A stretch of 64,000 bases of DNA from Bacteroidota bacterium (GCA_947450025.1 CANFTW010000003.1:62001-126000), one strand, 5' to 3'; numbered from the stretch's first letter, positions 41,111 through 51,603 are shown. The notes: generated by a model from the letters alone, not told the origin. Numbers and translations are program-made.

Positions 41111-43933
41111 GTGATTGAAAAAGTTGATAATTGGTTGATTTATAGGTATTTTTGGTTACATTTTAAGAAAATACAATCGTTTAAAACATATTTAGTTATT
41201 CTATGTTTGCTGATTTTTAAATTAGCAGAAGCTACTCACATTGTCGGCGGTGAAATTTACTATGATAATTTAGGAGGTAATAACTATAAAATACACATGA
41301 AAGTTTATAGAGATTGTTTAAACGGTATCCCTCCATTTGATGATCCAGCGTTTTTTACCATTTTTGATGCTTCAGGTAATGTGGTTACCACATTACAAGT
41401 GAGTTTAACCAGCAGTATAACTGTTCCTCCAACAAATAATAGCCCTTGTGCGCCTACAAGTGCTGGAAATGCATGTGTTGAAGAAGCTATCTACGAGACG
41501 GTTGTCAACTTGCCCCCATTAGCTGGCGGATATTATATTGCCTACCAGCGCTGTTGCAGAAATGGAACTATTTTAAATTTAGTAAATCCTGGAAGTGTGG
41601 GAGCAACTTATTGGGAACATATCCCCGGACCCGAAGTCGTTGCAGTAAATAGTAGTCCTCGATTTTCAAACCGTCCTCCTATTTATATTTGCAACGGAAT
41701 TCCCATTGCATTTAATCACATTGCTTCAGATCCTGATGGCGATTCCTTGGTGTATAGCTTATGCACTCCTTTTAATGGATTAGATGCTTGTTGTCCAATC
41801 GTTGGTACTACACCTGCCCCTGTTGGTGGACAATGTTCAAATCCTCCTTCGTTCTGCCCTTCTACAAATACGCCTCCACCATATATTAGTGTTCCATTTG
41901 CCTCTCCATATTCATCAAGTTATCCTATGGCTTCAAACCCTGCGATAAATATCAATGCTAGTAATGGATTTTTAAATGGGGTTCCAAATATTATTGGCCA
42001 ATGGGTTGTAGGTGTATGTGTCAGTGAATACCGTCATGGGCAATTAATAGGGGTTCACCACCGAGACTTTCAATTTAATGTCATCAACTGTCCCTTTGTT
42101 GTATCTGCCGATATCGTTTCTCAAACAACGACTAACAATGGGGCTGGAACAGGTTATTGTAATGGTTTTACAATTTCCTATTCGAACAATAGTTATAATG
42201 GTACAACCTATCACTGGGATTTTGGCGACCCATCAACTTTAGCAGATACCTCTGATGCCTATAATCCAACGTATACATTTACTAATGTAGGAACATATAC
42301 TGTGACCTTAATTGTAAATCCTGGAAGTCCTTGCGGCGATACCACTACTGAAATATTTCAAGTATATCCTTTATTAGCCCCTGATTATATCGCGCCAAAT
42401 GCTCAATGCTTTAATGGTAATAGTTTTAACTTTAATGGAACTGGGATGTTTCAAGGAAACGGAACGTTTAATTGGGTATTTGGACCAAATGCCTCGCCAT
42501 CCTCAGCAACAACTCTTTCTGTAACAAATGTTGTCTATAACGCTCCGGGAGTTTACCCAGTTGTTCTCACTGTAAATGAAAATGGCTGCACGGCTACAGT
42601 AACCAAAACCATTGAAGTATGGCAAAGTCCTAATGCCTCCGTTGGTACTTTTCCATCAGCAGGTTGCGATCCTCTAGTGATTACATTTAATAATACAAGC
42701 ACAGCTGGTACGCCCATGACGTATGTATGGAATTTTAGTGACGGCACCTCTTCTTCTGCACAAAACCCAACGCATATTTTTTCTCCTCCAGGCGTCTATA
42801 GTTTTTCTTTATCAGTAATAACAAATCAAAATTGCATCGATACGAGTCTTGTTAATTCTGTAAACACGATTACTGTAGCGCCTAGTCCAATAGCCAATTT
42901 CACCTATACTTCTGCGGCGGGATTATGTTTTAATGGAAATAATTTTTCGTTTACAAACACCAGTACATTTACAACTCCTGGAACAGTCAATTGGAGTTTT
43001 GATCCCAACGCATCAGTGCTTCTTTCTTCTGCTCAATCAATTCCAAATGTATCCTATAATTCACCAGGAACTTATACCGTTCATTTAATTGCAAACGAAA
43101 ATGGATGCACAGATACCATCGCTCAGGTCATTGAAATTTTTCAAAACCCTTCGGCATCGGTTAATCCTATCATCTCACTGGGTTGCGATCCAATGTCTGT
43201 GACCTTTGTAAATACAAGTACAGCGGCATCAAATATGACTTACCTATGGCATTTTAGTGATGGCACAAACTCCACAGTGCAAAACCCAACTCATGTTTTT
43301 TCTCCTGCAGGCATTTATAATTATACCTTAACGGTAACCACTAACAGTCAATGTGTTGATACTAGTCAAGTAGTTTCGGTGTCAAGCATTACAGTTAACC
43401 CATCGCCTATAGCTAGTTTTTCGGCAACACCATTAGTAACGACTATTTTTGATCCTGATATCTCTTTTCACAATACATCTCCAACAACTAATATCATAAC
43501 TTGGTATTATAATTTTGCTGATGGGTCTGGCTCAAACGACCAAAATCCAATGCATACTTATGCTACTTGGGGAGATTATTATGTGACACAAACGGTCACA
43601 AATACCTATGCTTGTTCAAACACCATGACCATTTTAGTGAGGATTTTACCAGAATTTAGATTTTGGATTCCGAATGCCTTTACTCCAGGTAATAAGGATG
43701 ATTTAAATGATGTATTTAAACCCATTGTGATAGGAGTAGAAGATTATACCTTTTTAATATTCAATCGTTGGGGGCAACAAATCTATAAAACCAATGATAC
43801 AGAAGCTGGATGGAATGGAACCTTTAAAAATCAACCATGCACCGACGATGTTTATATTTGGAAATGTGAATTTAAAAACATTGTTTCAAAAGAATACGAG
43901 TCTCATGTAGGCCATGTGACCCTTGTGAGATAA
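41111..43933 (+). CDS. PKD-repeat surface protein with T9SS type B sorting domain
   Basis: A protein of up to 940 residues. After a signal segment (YLVILCLLIFKLAEA) comes an ATHIVGGEIYYDNLGG domain rich in Cys, seen in SprB-like Bacteroidota proteins. From about residue 350 there are PKD domains, including a 173-residue tandem duplication. The last 90 residues are a gliding-motility-type (type B) T9SS domain (IPNAFTPGNKDDLNDVF ... FNRWGQQIY). It is probably a surface adhesin. No ATG is available: GTG 41111, directly after a TGA, or TTG 41135 must be the start. Confidence 0.9.
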   Translation: MIEKVDNWLIYRYFWLHFKKIQSFKTYLVILCLLIFKLAEATHIVGGEIYYDNLGGNNYKIHMKVYRDCLNGIPPFDDPAFFTIFDASGNVVTTLQVSLTSSITVPPTNNSPCAPTSAGNACVEEAIYETVVNLPPLAGGYYIAYQRCCRNGTILNLVNPGSVGATYWEHIPGPEVVAVNSSPRFSNRPPIYICNGIPIAFNHIASDPDGDSLVYSLCTPFNGLDACCPIVGTTPAPVGGQCSNPPSFCPSTNTPPPYISVPFASPYSSSYPMASNPAININASNGFLNGVPNIIGQWVVGVCVSEYRHGQLIGVHHRDFQFNVINCPFVVSADIVSQTTTNNGAGTGYCNGFTISYSNNSYNGTTYHWDFGDPSTLADTSDAYNPTYTFTNVGTYTVTLIVNPGSPCGDTTTEIFQVYPLLAPDYIAPNAQCFNGNSFNFNGTGMFQGNGTFNWVFGPNASPSSATTLSVTNVVYNAPGVYPVVLTVNENGCTATVTKTIEVWQSPNASVGTFPSAGCDPLVITFNNTSTAGTPMTYVWNFSDGTSSSAQNPTHIFSPPGVYSFSLSVITNQNCIDTSLVNSVNTITVAPSPIANFTYTSAAGLCFNGNNFSFTNTSTFTTPGTVNWSFDPNASVLLSSAQSIPNVSYNSPGTYTVHLIANENGCTDTIAQVIEIFQNPSASVNPIISLGCDPMSVTFVNTSTAASNMTYLWHFSDGTNSTVQNPTHVFSPAGIYNYTLTVTTNSQCVDTSQVVSVSSITVNPSPIASFSATPLVTTIFDPDISFHNTSPTTNIITWYYNFADGSGSNDQNPMHTYATWGDYYVTQTVTNTYACSNTMTILVRILPEFRFWIPNAFTPGNKDDLNDVFKPIVIGVEDYTFLIFNRWGQQIYKTNDTEAGWNGTFKNQPCTDDVYIWKCEFKNIVSKEYESHVGHVTLVR
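42407..43444 (+). repeat. Two 519-bp tandem units encoding paired PKD domains
   Basis: Two 173-residue units in the T9SS type B protein. Anchors recur at the same interval: CFNGN codons at 42407 and 42926, CDP codons at 42665 and 43184, a distance of 519 bp both times. Each unit has a NENGCT domain and an NFSDGT/HFSDGT domain. The DNA has diverged considerably, so the duplication is not recent. Confidence 0.8.
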
Positions 43934-44011
43934 AATTAAATTAATACAAGATTGTTCATAATCCATTTTGTTGATGATATATCTTCACTAAAAAACAGTT
44001 TATTTTGTTAA

Positions 44012-46003
44012 GTGAACAGTTTATTTACAAAAATACGAGACAAGCATGCACTTTGGTATAAAGGTATCGTGTTTGTTTTTTGTGTTATTTTTTGTGCTTA
44101 TCTCCTGCCAAAAAACACATCTATCAATACTCAAAATATAAAAACTGGCGATGTTTGGCTGAATGATGATTTTATTTCGCCGTTTGATTTTTTAATTAAA
44201 AAAACAAATACGGAACTAGCTCAAGAACAAAAAAATAATCATAAACAAATTGGATACTTTAATCAATCTACAGTTAATGTCAATAACCTCCTGCTTCCAC
44301 TTAAATCATTATTAGGGAAACAATACCATTCTATTAGCGCTTATCTTGATAGTGCTTATAAGTGCGGCGTCTATTTTAATGATGATGATTTGATGCAAAA
44401 AGATACAGCTATCTATGTTGTACAAAATAATGAAGTAGCTTTTACAAGAAAAAATAATTTGTTTACGATTGATAAAATAAAAGATTTTTTATCGACTCAA
44501 CTTACAGATGAAAAAATTATTAGTCAAACATTACAACTAATAAAGCCTAACGTCATATATGATGAAACACTATCTAATGAAATAGCAAAGGAAGAATCTG
44601 AAACAAATTATATTTATAAATCAAAAGTTGAACAAGGAGAAATCATTATTCACAAAAATGATATTATTTCACAAGACCAAAGCAATATCATTGCTAGTTA
44701 TAATAATGAATTAAGTGAACAAGAATCAAATACGTCTTCCGTAACTATTGTATTAGGTCAATTATTAGCCTGTGTATTAATTCTTGGAATCATGATGTTG
44801 TTTTTGGCGTTTTTTAGAAAAACTATTTTTAGTCAAAACTCACAAGTAACCTTTATTTTTTTAATTATTCTTTTAATTGTATTAACCACAAGCATCATCG
44901 CGCATTACAATATCCACTTTATTTATGCCGTTCCGTTTTGTTTAGTCCCAATTTTAATTAGGGTCTTTTTTGATAGCCGAACATCACTCTTTAATTTTTT
45001 AAACATTATTTTATTATGTGCATTTTTTATGCCTGATAAATTTGAGTTTGTATTCATCCAATTAATTGCTGGTATAGGAACGATTTTCAGTGTAGCCGAC
45101 ATGGGAAAGCGTTCTAAATTATTCGTATCCGCATTACTCACATTTGTGTTTTATGTCTTATCATATATTGCCTACCATTTAGTAAATAATACACCGCAAG
45201 CTATTGGTCATTTCGAAAACTATATCCCATTTTTAATTAGCAGTGTATGTGTTCTCTTTTCATTTCCACTTATTTACATCTTCGAAAAGTTATTCGGATT
45301 TATTTCTGATTTTACCCTATTAGAGCTATGTGATTTAAATTCGCCTTTATTGCGTCAGCTTTCTCAAAAAATTCCGGGGACATTTCAGCACTCATTGCAA
45401 GTGGCTAATTTAGCCGAAGAAGCTTGTTATAAAATTGGTGGCAATCCATTATTAGTTAGAACAGGCGCTATGTATCATGATATTGGTAAAATGTCAAATC
45501 CTCGTTATTTTACTGAAAATCAAGTTGGAGAAGTGAGTCCACATGAAGATTTATCCTCCGAAGAAAGTGCGCAAATCATTATTGACCATGTGATTAAGGG
45601 AGTAGAAATTGCTAAGGCTAATAAATTACCAGAGGCTGTTATTGATTTCATTAGAACACATCATGGTACAACCACAACGCGTTATTTTTTATATAACTAT
45701 AAAAAGGAACATGAAGGAGAAATCATCAATGAAGATTTATTTAGATACCATGGTCCTATTCCGTTTAGCAAAGAAACCGCTATATTAATGATGGCCGATG
45801 GTGTGGAAGCCTCGTCAAGAAGTTTAAAAAAATATGATGCCGTGACGATAGATGAATTAGTAGATAAAATTATTAATCATCAAATCAATGAAAATCAATT
45901 TATGAATGCAGATATCACCTTTAGAGATATCAATCAAATTAAAAAGATTTTCAAAAAACGTTTAATGAATATCTATCACGTGAGGATTGAATATCCTCGA
46001 TAA
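44012..46003 (+). CDS. 7TM-HD family phosphohydrolase (PgpH-like)
   Basis: A 663-residue membrane protein: an N-terminal helix, an extracytoplasmic 7TMR-HDED-type domain (about 50-235), about seven membrane helices (245-440), and a cytosolic HD domain with H460 (PGTFQHSLQVANLAEEA), H489-D490 (YHDIGKM) and FIRTHHGTT. This is the architecture of c-di-AMP phosphodiesterase PgpH, so turnover of c-di-AMP is the likely role. The start is GTG 44012, following an in-frame TAA; the first Met codon comes far too late. Convergent with the DUF1801 gene. Confidence 0.9.
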   Translation: MNSLFTKIRDKHALWYKGIVFVFCVIFCAYLLPKNTSINTQNIKTGDVWLNDDFISPFDFLIKKTNTELAQEQKNNHKQIGYFNQSTVNVNNLLLPLKSLLGKQYHSISAYLDSAYKCGVYFNDDDLMQKDTAIYVVQNNEVAFTRKNNLFTIDKIKDFLSTQLTDEKIISQTLQLIKPNVIYDETLSNEIAKEESETNYIYKSKVEQGEIIIHKNDIISQDQSNIIASYNNELSEQESNTSSVTIVLGQLLACVLILGIMMLFLAFFRKTIFSQNSQVTFIFLIILLIVLTTSIIAHYNIHFIYAVPFCLVPILIRVFFDSRTSLFNFLNIILLCAFFMPDKFEFVFIQLIAGIGTIFSVADMGKRSKLFVSALLTFVFYVLSYIAYHLVNNTPQAIGHFENYIPFLISSVCVLFSFPLIYIFEKLFGFISDFTLLELCDLNSPLLRQLSQKIPGTFQHSLQVANLAEEACYKIGGNPLLVRTGAMYHDIGKMSNPRYFTENQVGEVSPHEDLSSEESAQIIIDHVIKGVEIAKANKLPEAVIDFIRTHHGTTTTRYFLYNYKKEHEGEIINEDLFRYHGPIPFSKETAILMMADGVEASSRSLKKYDAVTIDELVDKIINHQINENQFMNADITFRDINQIKKIFKKRLMNIYHVRIEYPR

Positions 46004-46006
46004 AAA

Positions 46007-46351
46007 CTAATACGTTTTTTTGAGAAGCGCTGTAATTTTTTTTAAGTCTTTAACATCAATGTCTTTACTTGGGTCAATCCTATAAACTTTAATTTGTTTT
46101 CTGCCTTCGCTTACTAGATTTGGAGCTTCTACTAAATGCCCCCTCACAAAACCAATATAAATTTCATGCTTTCTTTTCACACTATAAGATAAGTAACAAA
46201 ACCATTTTTCTTTGTAGTAATAAAAAGGTGTATTAAACTTCCAACTCTCTTGTAAATTCATTTCTTGGCTAAAAAAATGTCTAAGAAATAATAAGGTAGA
46301 TTGTTGTGGCTCAGGAATTTTTAGAAAAAAATTATCTAATACATGTTCCAT
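46007..46351 (-). CDS. DUF1801 domain protein
   Basis: A 114-residue cytosolic protein with the DUF1801/YdhG-like pattern: an N-terminal helix pair, ESWKFNTPFYYYKEKWFCYLSY, and GFVRGHL. The fold is related to iron-chaperone-like YdhG proteins, but the role is not established. It is the last gene of the polysaccharide-linked minus-strand group, 3 bp after the RemB/Wzi-like gene, so it is probably cotranscribed without an obvious functional tie. Confidence 0.85.
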   Translation of the reverse strand: MEHVLDNFFLKIPEPQQSTLLFLRHFFSQEMNLQESWKFNTPFYYYKEKWFCYLSYSVKRKHEIYIGFVRGHLVEAPNLVSEGRKQIKVYRIDPSKDIDVKDLKKITALLKKTY

Positions 46352-46354
46352 ACG

Positions 46355-47974
46355 TTAATAATCCCTGTAGAACTGATGAATGCTTGTTTTGATCCCTAAA
46401 TAGACATATGGCGACTGTAATACATAGCCTAAATCATCCTTCATGCTTCGTTGAATATATCCTACTTCTAATCGTAAATTCATTTGAGGAATTAAATAAT
46501 AAGTGAATTTAATATCGCTTTGCATCAATTTACGTTTATTCCCTTGAGTTGTTTTATGACCATATTCGTAAGGACGTGTTGTATAACTTAAAAAAATATT
46601 TTGTCCTAAATTTGAATTTAGAGTATCCATGCCAATTGTTGCCGATAGACCTTGAAAGCTTATCATCCAGCGATTAGCTCTATAACTTAAAAAACCTAAA
46701 TACTCCTTAAAATTGGCACCAAAAGGATGAGCTAATGGCTGCCCATAATTGGCATAGTTTTGCTGAACGCTTCCGTGAGAATAGGTATATGGACGAACTT
46801 GATTATACTCTACTTGCATCGTTAATCCTTTTATTTTAAAAGCATTGATATATTTAGCGCCAAATTGCCATCCTTGTTTATTTGCCCACCAACCTTTTCT
46901 TGCTCTAATTTCTTTTAAATAAAATTCATCTGCTACAGCCTGGGCATAGATTTTTAAACTTCCAAACAATTTAGCGGAAAAATTTAGCCCCATCATGGAA
47001 TTATCAGGAGAACCAACTGAATACTCTTGTGGACGATAAAACACAATAGGGTTTAAGTAATTCACATCAAAGGTACGAACACGATTAGTATCGGTGCCTT
47101 GCCATACGACATTTTCAAAAAAAGAAATATTTAATTCCTTAAATGCATTAAAACTTAAATAATGAAATGTTCCATACTTATTTTGTAAGCTTTTTTGTGA
47201 GCCATCATATCTCGAAAAATCTTTCATCCAAGAATACCAAACGTTGTATTGAATACGCCATATATTAGCATTAATTCCAACATAGGGATTGCTATTTGAA
47301 AAGTCGGATAACAGCAGAGAGCGATAACCATCTCCAATAAAATGTTTGTCTTTCCCTGCCTGAAAATTAAATATTTTATTAGGACTATAAGATACGTAAC
47401 CTGTTACATTAGAAAAACCATAACTACCATCTGAATTTTTAAAGGCTCTTCCTAAACCAGGAATTAAACCAGTAGTTTGTATAGAGGTATCTATAAAATT
47501 TGGATAGCTAACTTTGCCTCCTATCGCAGTTAGAGCAAATGTAAAATCATTATTAATATTGAGTTTCGTATGCACTCCCCCTATAGTTTCTAAAAGCAAT
47601 TTAGATGTTAGCACATCATACCCACCTTGCAAGTCGATTAATGGCAGTACTTGAAAACTATACTGATTGCGTTTAGTAGGACCCTCATTAAATGTTTTAC
47701 TTAAAAAGAAATTTTTGATAGCATAATGTGCATAATGGATTGATGTATCCGAAAAATTTTGAAGCGTTGAACTAATGTATGGCTTAAATGATGAATGAAA
47801 TTCTAAACTAGGATATTTGATGTCCCACTGATCGATTGTTTGTTGAGTTTCTTGATTAATAAAACTATTTTGAGCTTGAGGATCATTTTGAGAAACAAAT
47901 GATAACGCGCTAAAGCAAAATGCTAATAAAAAGCACCTTGTATTTAATACATAACTATTCTTTAATTGTTTCAA
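46355..47974 (-). CDS. RemB/Wzi-like outer-membrane protein (copy 1)
   Basis: About 539 residues from TTG 47974 (signal sequence KQLKNSYVLNTRCFLLAFCF...SFVS). The upstream ATG at 48031 would overlap the wecA-like gene by 52 bases and place charged residues before the signal, so TTG, 5 bp after that gene's stop, is preferred. The mature chain is beta-barrel-like, with NFQAGKDKHFIGDGYRSLLLSD, a segment shared with the paralogue at 49080-50651. Relatives include gliding protein RemB and Wzi-type capsule assembly proteins. A role in surface polysaccharide attachment is inferred from neighbours. Confidence 0.8.
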   Translation of the reverse strand: MKQLKNSYVLNTRCFLLAFCFSALSFVSQNDPQAQNSFINQETQQTIDQWDIKYPSLEFHSSFKPYISSTLQNFSDTSIHYAHYAIKNFFLSKTFNEGPTKRNQYSFQVLPLIDLQGGYDVLTSKLLLETIGGVHTKLNINNDFTFALTAIGGKVSYPNFIDTSIQTTGLIPGLGRAFKNSDGSYGFSNVTGYVSYSPNKIFNFQAGKDKHFIGDGYRSLLLSDFSNSNPYVGINANIWRIQYNVWYSWMKDFSRYDGSQKSLQNKYGTFHYLSFNAFKELNISFFENVVWQGTDTNRVRTFDVNYLNPIVFYRPQEYSVGSPDNSMMGLNFSAKLFGSLKIYAQAVADEFYLKEIRARKGWWANKQGWQFGAKYINAFKIKGLTMQVEYNQVRPYTYSHGSVQQNYANYGQPLAHPFGANFKEYLGFLSYRANRWMISFQGLSATIGMDTLNSNLGQNIFLSYTTRPYEYGHKTTQGNKRKLMQSDIKFTYYLIPQMNLRLEVGYIQRSMKDDLGYVLQSPYVYLGIKTSIHQFYRDY

Positions 47975-47979
47975 AAATA

Positions 47980-49071
47980 TTACTTCGCTAATTTTTTCTT
48001 TTGTGCAGATTGATAACAAAAGTGAATCCATAAAATAAATAATCCACTGCAGCCCAACACTGTAAATAATGATAAGCTAGGGTTTAAATAATAGCTTAAT
48101 AAAGATACGCCTACCGTGAGCATACTAAAAACATAAATAATCACTACAGTTTTTGCATGAGAATAGCCGCAATCGAGCAATCGATGATGTAGATGGTTTT
48201 TATCGGCTGCAAAAGGAGATTGTCCTTTCACTGCTCTTAAAAGAAAAATGCGTAATGTGTCTGTTAATGGATACGATAATGCGGCAATAACAAAAATAGG
48301 ATTTGAGACATGAATCCAAAAACTATTTAAACCATTTACAGGATATTCAATTAATTTGATACTCAAAACACAAATAAACATACCTATAATTAAAGACCCA
48401 CTATCTCCCATAAATATTTTTGCGGGAGAAAAATTGAATATTAAAAATCCTAGTAAAGCACCCGACAAGGAAAAAGAAAGTGATGCCAAAGTATATTCAT
48501 TAGCAAATATAAACCACACTCCAAAAACAGATGCCGCAATAAAACCAACCCCTGCCGCTAATCCATCAATACCATCTATCAAATTCATTGCATTTACAAC
48601 AACGATATAGGTAAATAACGACAAAAATATACTTCCCCATAATGGAATTTCATTAACACCGAAAACTCCATGTAAGCCAGTAATTCTAATGTCACCCATG
48701 AGCACTAAAATTAATCCAACTAAAATATTGGCAAATAATTTTTTAACAGGGGATGTACCGATAATATCATCTTTAACCCCAACAAAAAATAATACTAAGC
48801 TTGTAGCGACTAATATTTTAAATTCTTTTACTGATTCATAAATCTGATCGTATTCATGTAAATCATCAATATTATACCATAATGAAAAAGAAAATAAAGT
48901 GGCCGCATAAATAATAATACCGCCGATAGTCGGAATAGCACGCTTATGGATTTTACGATCTTCTGTAGGTAAATCTATCAGTCTCTTTAATACTGCCACT
49001 TTAATAAGCGCTGGCGTTGCATATAATACAACGGCAAAAGAGGTAATAAAAACTAATACTAAAATGGCCAT
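47980..49071 (-). CDS. wecA: Undecaprenyl-phosphate GlcNAc-1-phosphate transferase, WecA-type
   Basis: A 363-residue polytopic membrane enzyme of the MraY/WecA superfamily that loads a sugar-1-phosphate onto undecaprenyl phosphate, starting O-antigen or similar polymers. Motifs: VKDDIIG (Asp pair), NAMNLIDGIDGLAAG, FMGDSGSLIIG and the C-terminal DKNHLHHRLLDCG, where the His motif points to WecA/TagO rather than MraY. It lies between two RemB/Wzi-like genes and downstream of the GDP-fucose genes. GlcNAc is the expected sugar, but a related amino sugar is possible. Confidence 0.92.
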   Translation of the reverse strand: MAILVLVFITSFAVVLYATPALIKVAVLKRLIDLPTEDRKIHKRAIPTIGGIIIYAATLFSFSLWYNIDDLHEYDQIYESVKEFKILVATSLVLFFVGVKDDIIGTSPVKKLFANILVGLILVLMGDIRITGLHGVFGVNEIPLWGSIFLSLFTYIVVVNAMNLIDGIDGLAAGVGFIAASVFGVWFIFANEYTLASLSFSLSGALLGFLIFNFSPAKIFMGDSGSLIIGMFICVLSIKLIEYPVNGLNSFWIHVSNPIFVIAALSYPLTDTLRIFLLRAVKGQSPFAADKNHLHHRLLDCGYSHAKTVVIIYVFSMLTVGVSLLSYYLNPSLSLFTVLGCSGLFILWIHFCYQSAQKKKLAK

Positions 49072-49079
49072 ATTATTTT

Positions 49080-50651
49080 TTAAAAATCGTAATACGTATT
49101 AAATAAATTTGATTTTAAGCTAAGCGTGTAAAATGTTGTTGTATTATTTGAACTATTAAATCCTAAAAAATCTTGAAACCTATAATTATACCCTAAAGAT
49201 ACATTAAAATTATAGGATGTATTAATGGTATATCCCAATTGAACTTTTGTAATGGTATTATTGTACAGCGCGTATTTATTAAGTGTAAGCCATTGTAAAT
49301 TTAATTTAGCATTCACAAACAAACGACGATATTTAAAGTCTGCTAGCAACACCATTTCTTTTCCATATCCTAGGGTATAGGCTAAATTTTGATTATAATG
49401 AGAATAACTTTGATCGCTGTATGTTCCAAATGGACTATTATAAGAGCCTTCTGCGACGTCATTGTATTCTGCCTGCAACATTAAATTATTAATTTTAAAA
49501 GCATCGAAATATTTAACCCCCACCTGATAGCCAAAGGCATTGCCTAACGCATAAATGTTGCTAAAATCATCTCCCATAAACTGACCATATAGCGACAATT
49601 TATTTGAAAGTTTGACATTTGCCGTTGCACCAATCACAATATTATTTTTATGATTTAATCCATAAAATCCAATGTTTGAAAAAATAACTGGATTAAAATA
49701 CTGCCAATCTAAATGCTGTCTGTTCATGCTATCCGCGGCATTCCAAACCATACCTTGAAACAAACCAATATTAATTCGTTTATTTAAATTATAACTTAAG
49801 TACTGAAAAGCAACTGCCTTCTTTTGAAACAAAGGTTCAGTATTAACTGGAGTGGTGGCGCCCCCTGTAGTAAGATTCATGAGCACAGCATAAATGTTTG
49901 TGTACTGTAATTTTCCTTTAAACCATTCAGAGGTGACTCTTAAATATGGGTAATTAAACGCATTGTCGCTTAATAAGAGAGATCGATAACCATTTCCTAT
50001 TTTTTGTTTTCCATGCCCTAATTGAATATTTAATTGCTTTATTGGCTGATAAGACACAAAGCCTGATGAAAAAGCATAGTCATACCCTGTTAACTTAAAT
50101 GTTTTGTAACGACCCTGGCCAGGCACTACCCTTGTTTGATTATTAAATGATGAAATATAATATGGGAATTGACTTTGGTTTTCTGAAAAGAGTGTTTCAA
50201 AATAAAAATCTTTCCCTATCGTGCCGCTTGCAATAAATCCACGAGTATTAGAAGAAATACGCTGTGTTTTAGCAGTATCATAAAAAGCTTTACCAAACTC
50301 AAAATTTAATAATGGATCTACTTTAAATTCAAATTTTTTGGATTTAGGTTTAATGTGGATTAAATGATCAAAAAACACTTTTTCTAATAAGGGGTCATCT
50401 GTAATGTATTTAAACACGCGATGAGTGTCTCCGACAAATTCATACTTTTTATTGAAAAAAGGGATGTAGGGTTGTATGCTTGAATGAATTTGTTCTGTAT
50501 CTATTTTTGCTAATTGTCGCTGAGAAAATGTATTAAAAAAATAATCGTTTGGTAAATTATAAAATTGTGCCTTTACGTAATAAGACATATGCAGCAAGAC
50601 TAAACAAGTCATGGCTACTTTTATGTTATATCTTTTACTATGAGAGTTCAT
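49080..50651 (-). CDS. RemB/Wzi-like outer-membrane protein (copy 2)
   Basis: A 523-residue exported protein; signal peptide within MTCLVLLHMSYYVKAQ. The mature part has barrel-like alternation and the segment QLGHGKQKIGNGYRSLLLSD, clearly paralogous to copy 1. Shared secondary landmarks include a late KYFDAFKINNLMLQAEYN, matching KYINAFKIKGLTMQVEYN in copy 1. It starts 10 bp after fcl and ends 8 bp before wecA, so it belongs to the same unit. Function inferred as polysaccharide surface assembly or motility-related anchoring. Confidence 0.8.
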   Translation of the reverse strand: MNSHSKRYNIKVAMTCLVLLHMSYYVKAQFYNLPNDYFFNTFSQRQLAKIDTEQIHSSIQPYIPFFNKKYEFVGDTHRVFKYITDDPLLEKVFFDHLIHIKPKSKKFEFKVDPLLNFEFGKAFYDTAKTQRISSNTRGFIASGTIGKDFYFETLFSENQSQFPYYISSFNNQTRVVPGQGRYKTFKLTGYDYAFSSGFVSYQPIKQLNIQLGHGKQKIGNGYRSLLLSDNAFNYPYLRVTSEWFKGKLQYTNIYAVLMNLTTGGATTPVNTEPLFQKKAVAFQYLSYNLNKRINIGLFQGMVWNAADSMNRQHLDWQYFNPVIFSNIGFYGLNHKNNIVIGATANVKLSNKLSLYGQFMGDDFSNIYALGNAFGYQVGVKYFDAFKINNLMLQAEYNDVAEGSYNSPFGTYSDQSYSHYNQNLAYTLGYGKEMVLLADFKYRRLFVNAKLNLQWLTLNKYALYNNTITKVQLGYTINTSYNFNVSLGYNYRFQDFLGFNSSNNTTTFYTLSLKSNLFNTYYDF

Positions 50652-50661
50652 TAATGTGTTT

Positions 50662-51603
50662 TTACCAGACTTTAACGCCTTCTTTCTTTTTAAAATCGTC
50701 GTACACTTGTTTAATCCCCTCAGGTAATTCTATTTTATGCTTCCAGCCTAAGGAGTGTAAATATGAAACATCCATTAATTTACGTGGTGTGCCATCAGGC
50801 TTTGATAAATCATGAATAATCTCACCTTTAAATCCAACAATATCTTTAATTAAAAGTGCTAAGTCTTTTATTGTTAAATCTGTTCCTGATCCAATATTGA
50901 CAAATTTTTCTCCATCATACGAATTCATTAAAAACACACAAGCATCTCCTAAATCATCGGCGTGCAAAAATTCACGCATTGGTGTGCCTGTTCCCCACAT
51001 TTCTACAGATGGTAAATTCTGTCCTTTCGCATCATGAAACTTTCTAATTAATGCTGGCAATACATGAGAATTATTTAAATTATAATTATCATTTGGGCCA
51101 TACATGTTAGTAGGCATTACCGAAATAAAATTGCAACCATATTGGCGCTTGTAACTTTCGCACATTTTAATTCCTGCAATTTTAGCTATGGCATAGGGCT
51201 CGTTTGTTTCTTCTAATAAGCCCGTTAACAAATACTCTTCTTTTAATGGCTGTGGGGCCATTTTTGGGTAAATACAAGAACTACCTAAAAACATCAATTT
51301 TTTCACCTTGTTAACATAAGCATTATGAATCACATTATTTTGAATCATTAAATTCTCATAAATAAAATCCGCCCTATAAACATTATTAGCTTGTATGCCG
51401 CCAACCTTTGCTGCAGCTAAAAACAAATAATCTGGTTTTTCTTTTACAAAAAAATCACTAACAGCCTGCGAATTGCGTAAATCCAATTCAGCCGAAGTAC
51501 GAGTAACGATGTTGTGGTATCCTTTTCCTTGTAAATTACGCATAATAGCAGAACCAACCATTCCTCGATGACCTGCTATATATATTTTGGAATTTAGTTC
51601 CAT
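50662..51603 (-). CDS. fcl: GDP-L-fucose synthase
   Basis: A 313-residue epimerase-reductase that converts GDP-4-keto-6-deoxy-mannose to GDP-L-fucose with NADPH. NADP motif [10 protein letters not shown] at residues 11-20; catalytic Ser in LGSSCIYPK and the Tyr-x3-Lys pair in [21 protein letters not shown] follows. With gmd directly upstream it completes GDP-fucose synthesis from GDP-mannose. Continues into the outer-membrane and WecA-type genes, implying that fucose is built into a surface glycan. Confidence 0.96.
   Translation of the reverse strand: MELNSKIYIAGHRGMVGSAIMRNLQGKGYHNIVTRTSAELDLRNSQAVSDFFVKEKPDYLFLAAAKVGGIQANNVYRADFIYENLMIQNNVIHNAYVNKVKKLMFLGSSCIYPKMAPQPLKEEYLLTGLLEETNEPYAIAKIAGIKMCESYKRQYGCNFISVMPTNMYGPNDNYNLNNSHVLPALIRKFHDAKGQNLPSVEMWGTGTPMREFLHADDLGDACVFLMNSYDGEKFVNIGSGTDLTIKDLALLIKDIVGFKGEIIHDLSKPDGTPRKLMDVSYLHSLGWKHKIELPEGIKQVYDDFKKKEGVKVW

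Noticed and set aside
47975-48031. ATG at 48031 as start of the RemB/Wzi-like gene
   Set aside because: It would overlap the wecA-like gene by 52 bases and put a charged segment before the signal peptide. TTG 47974 fits better.
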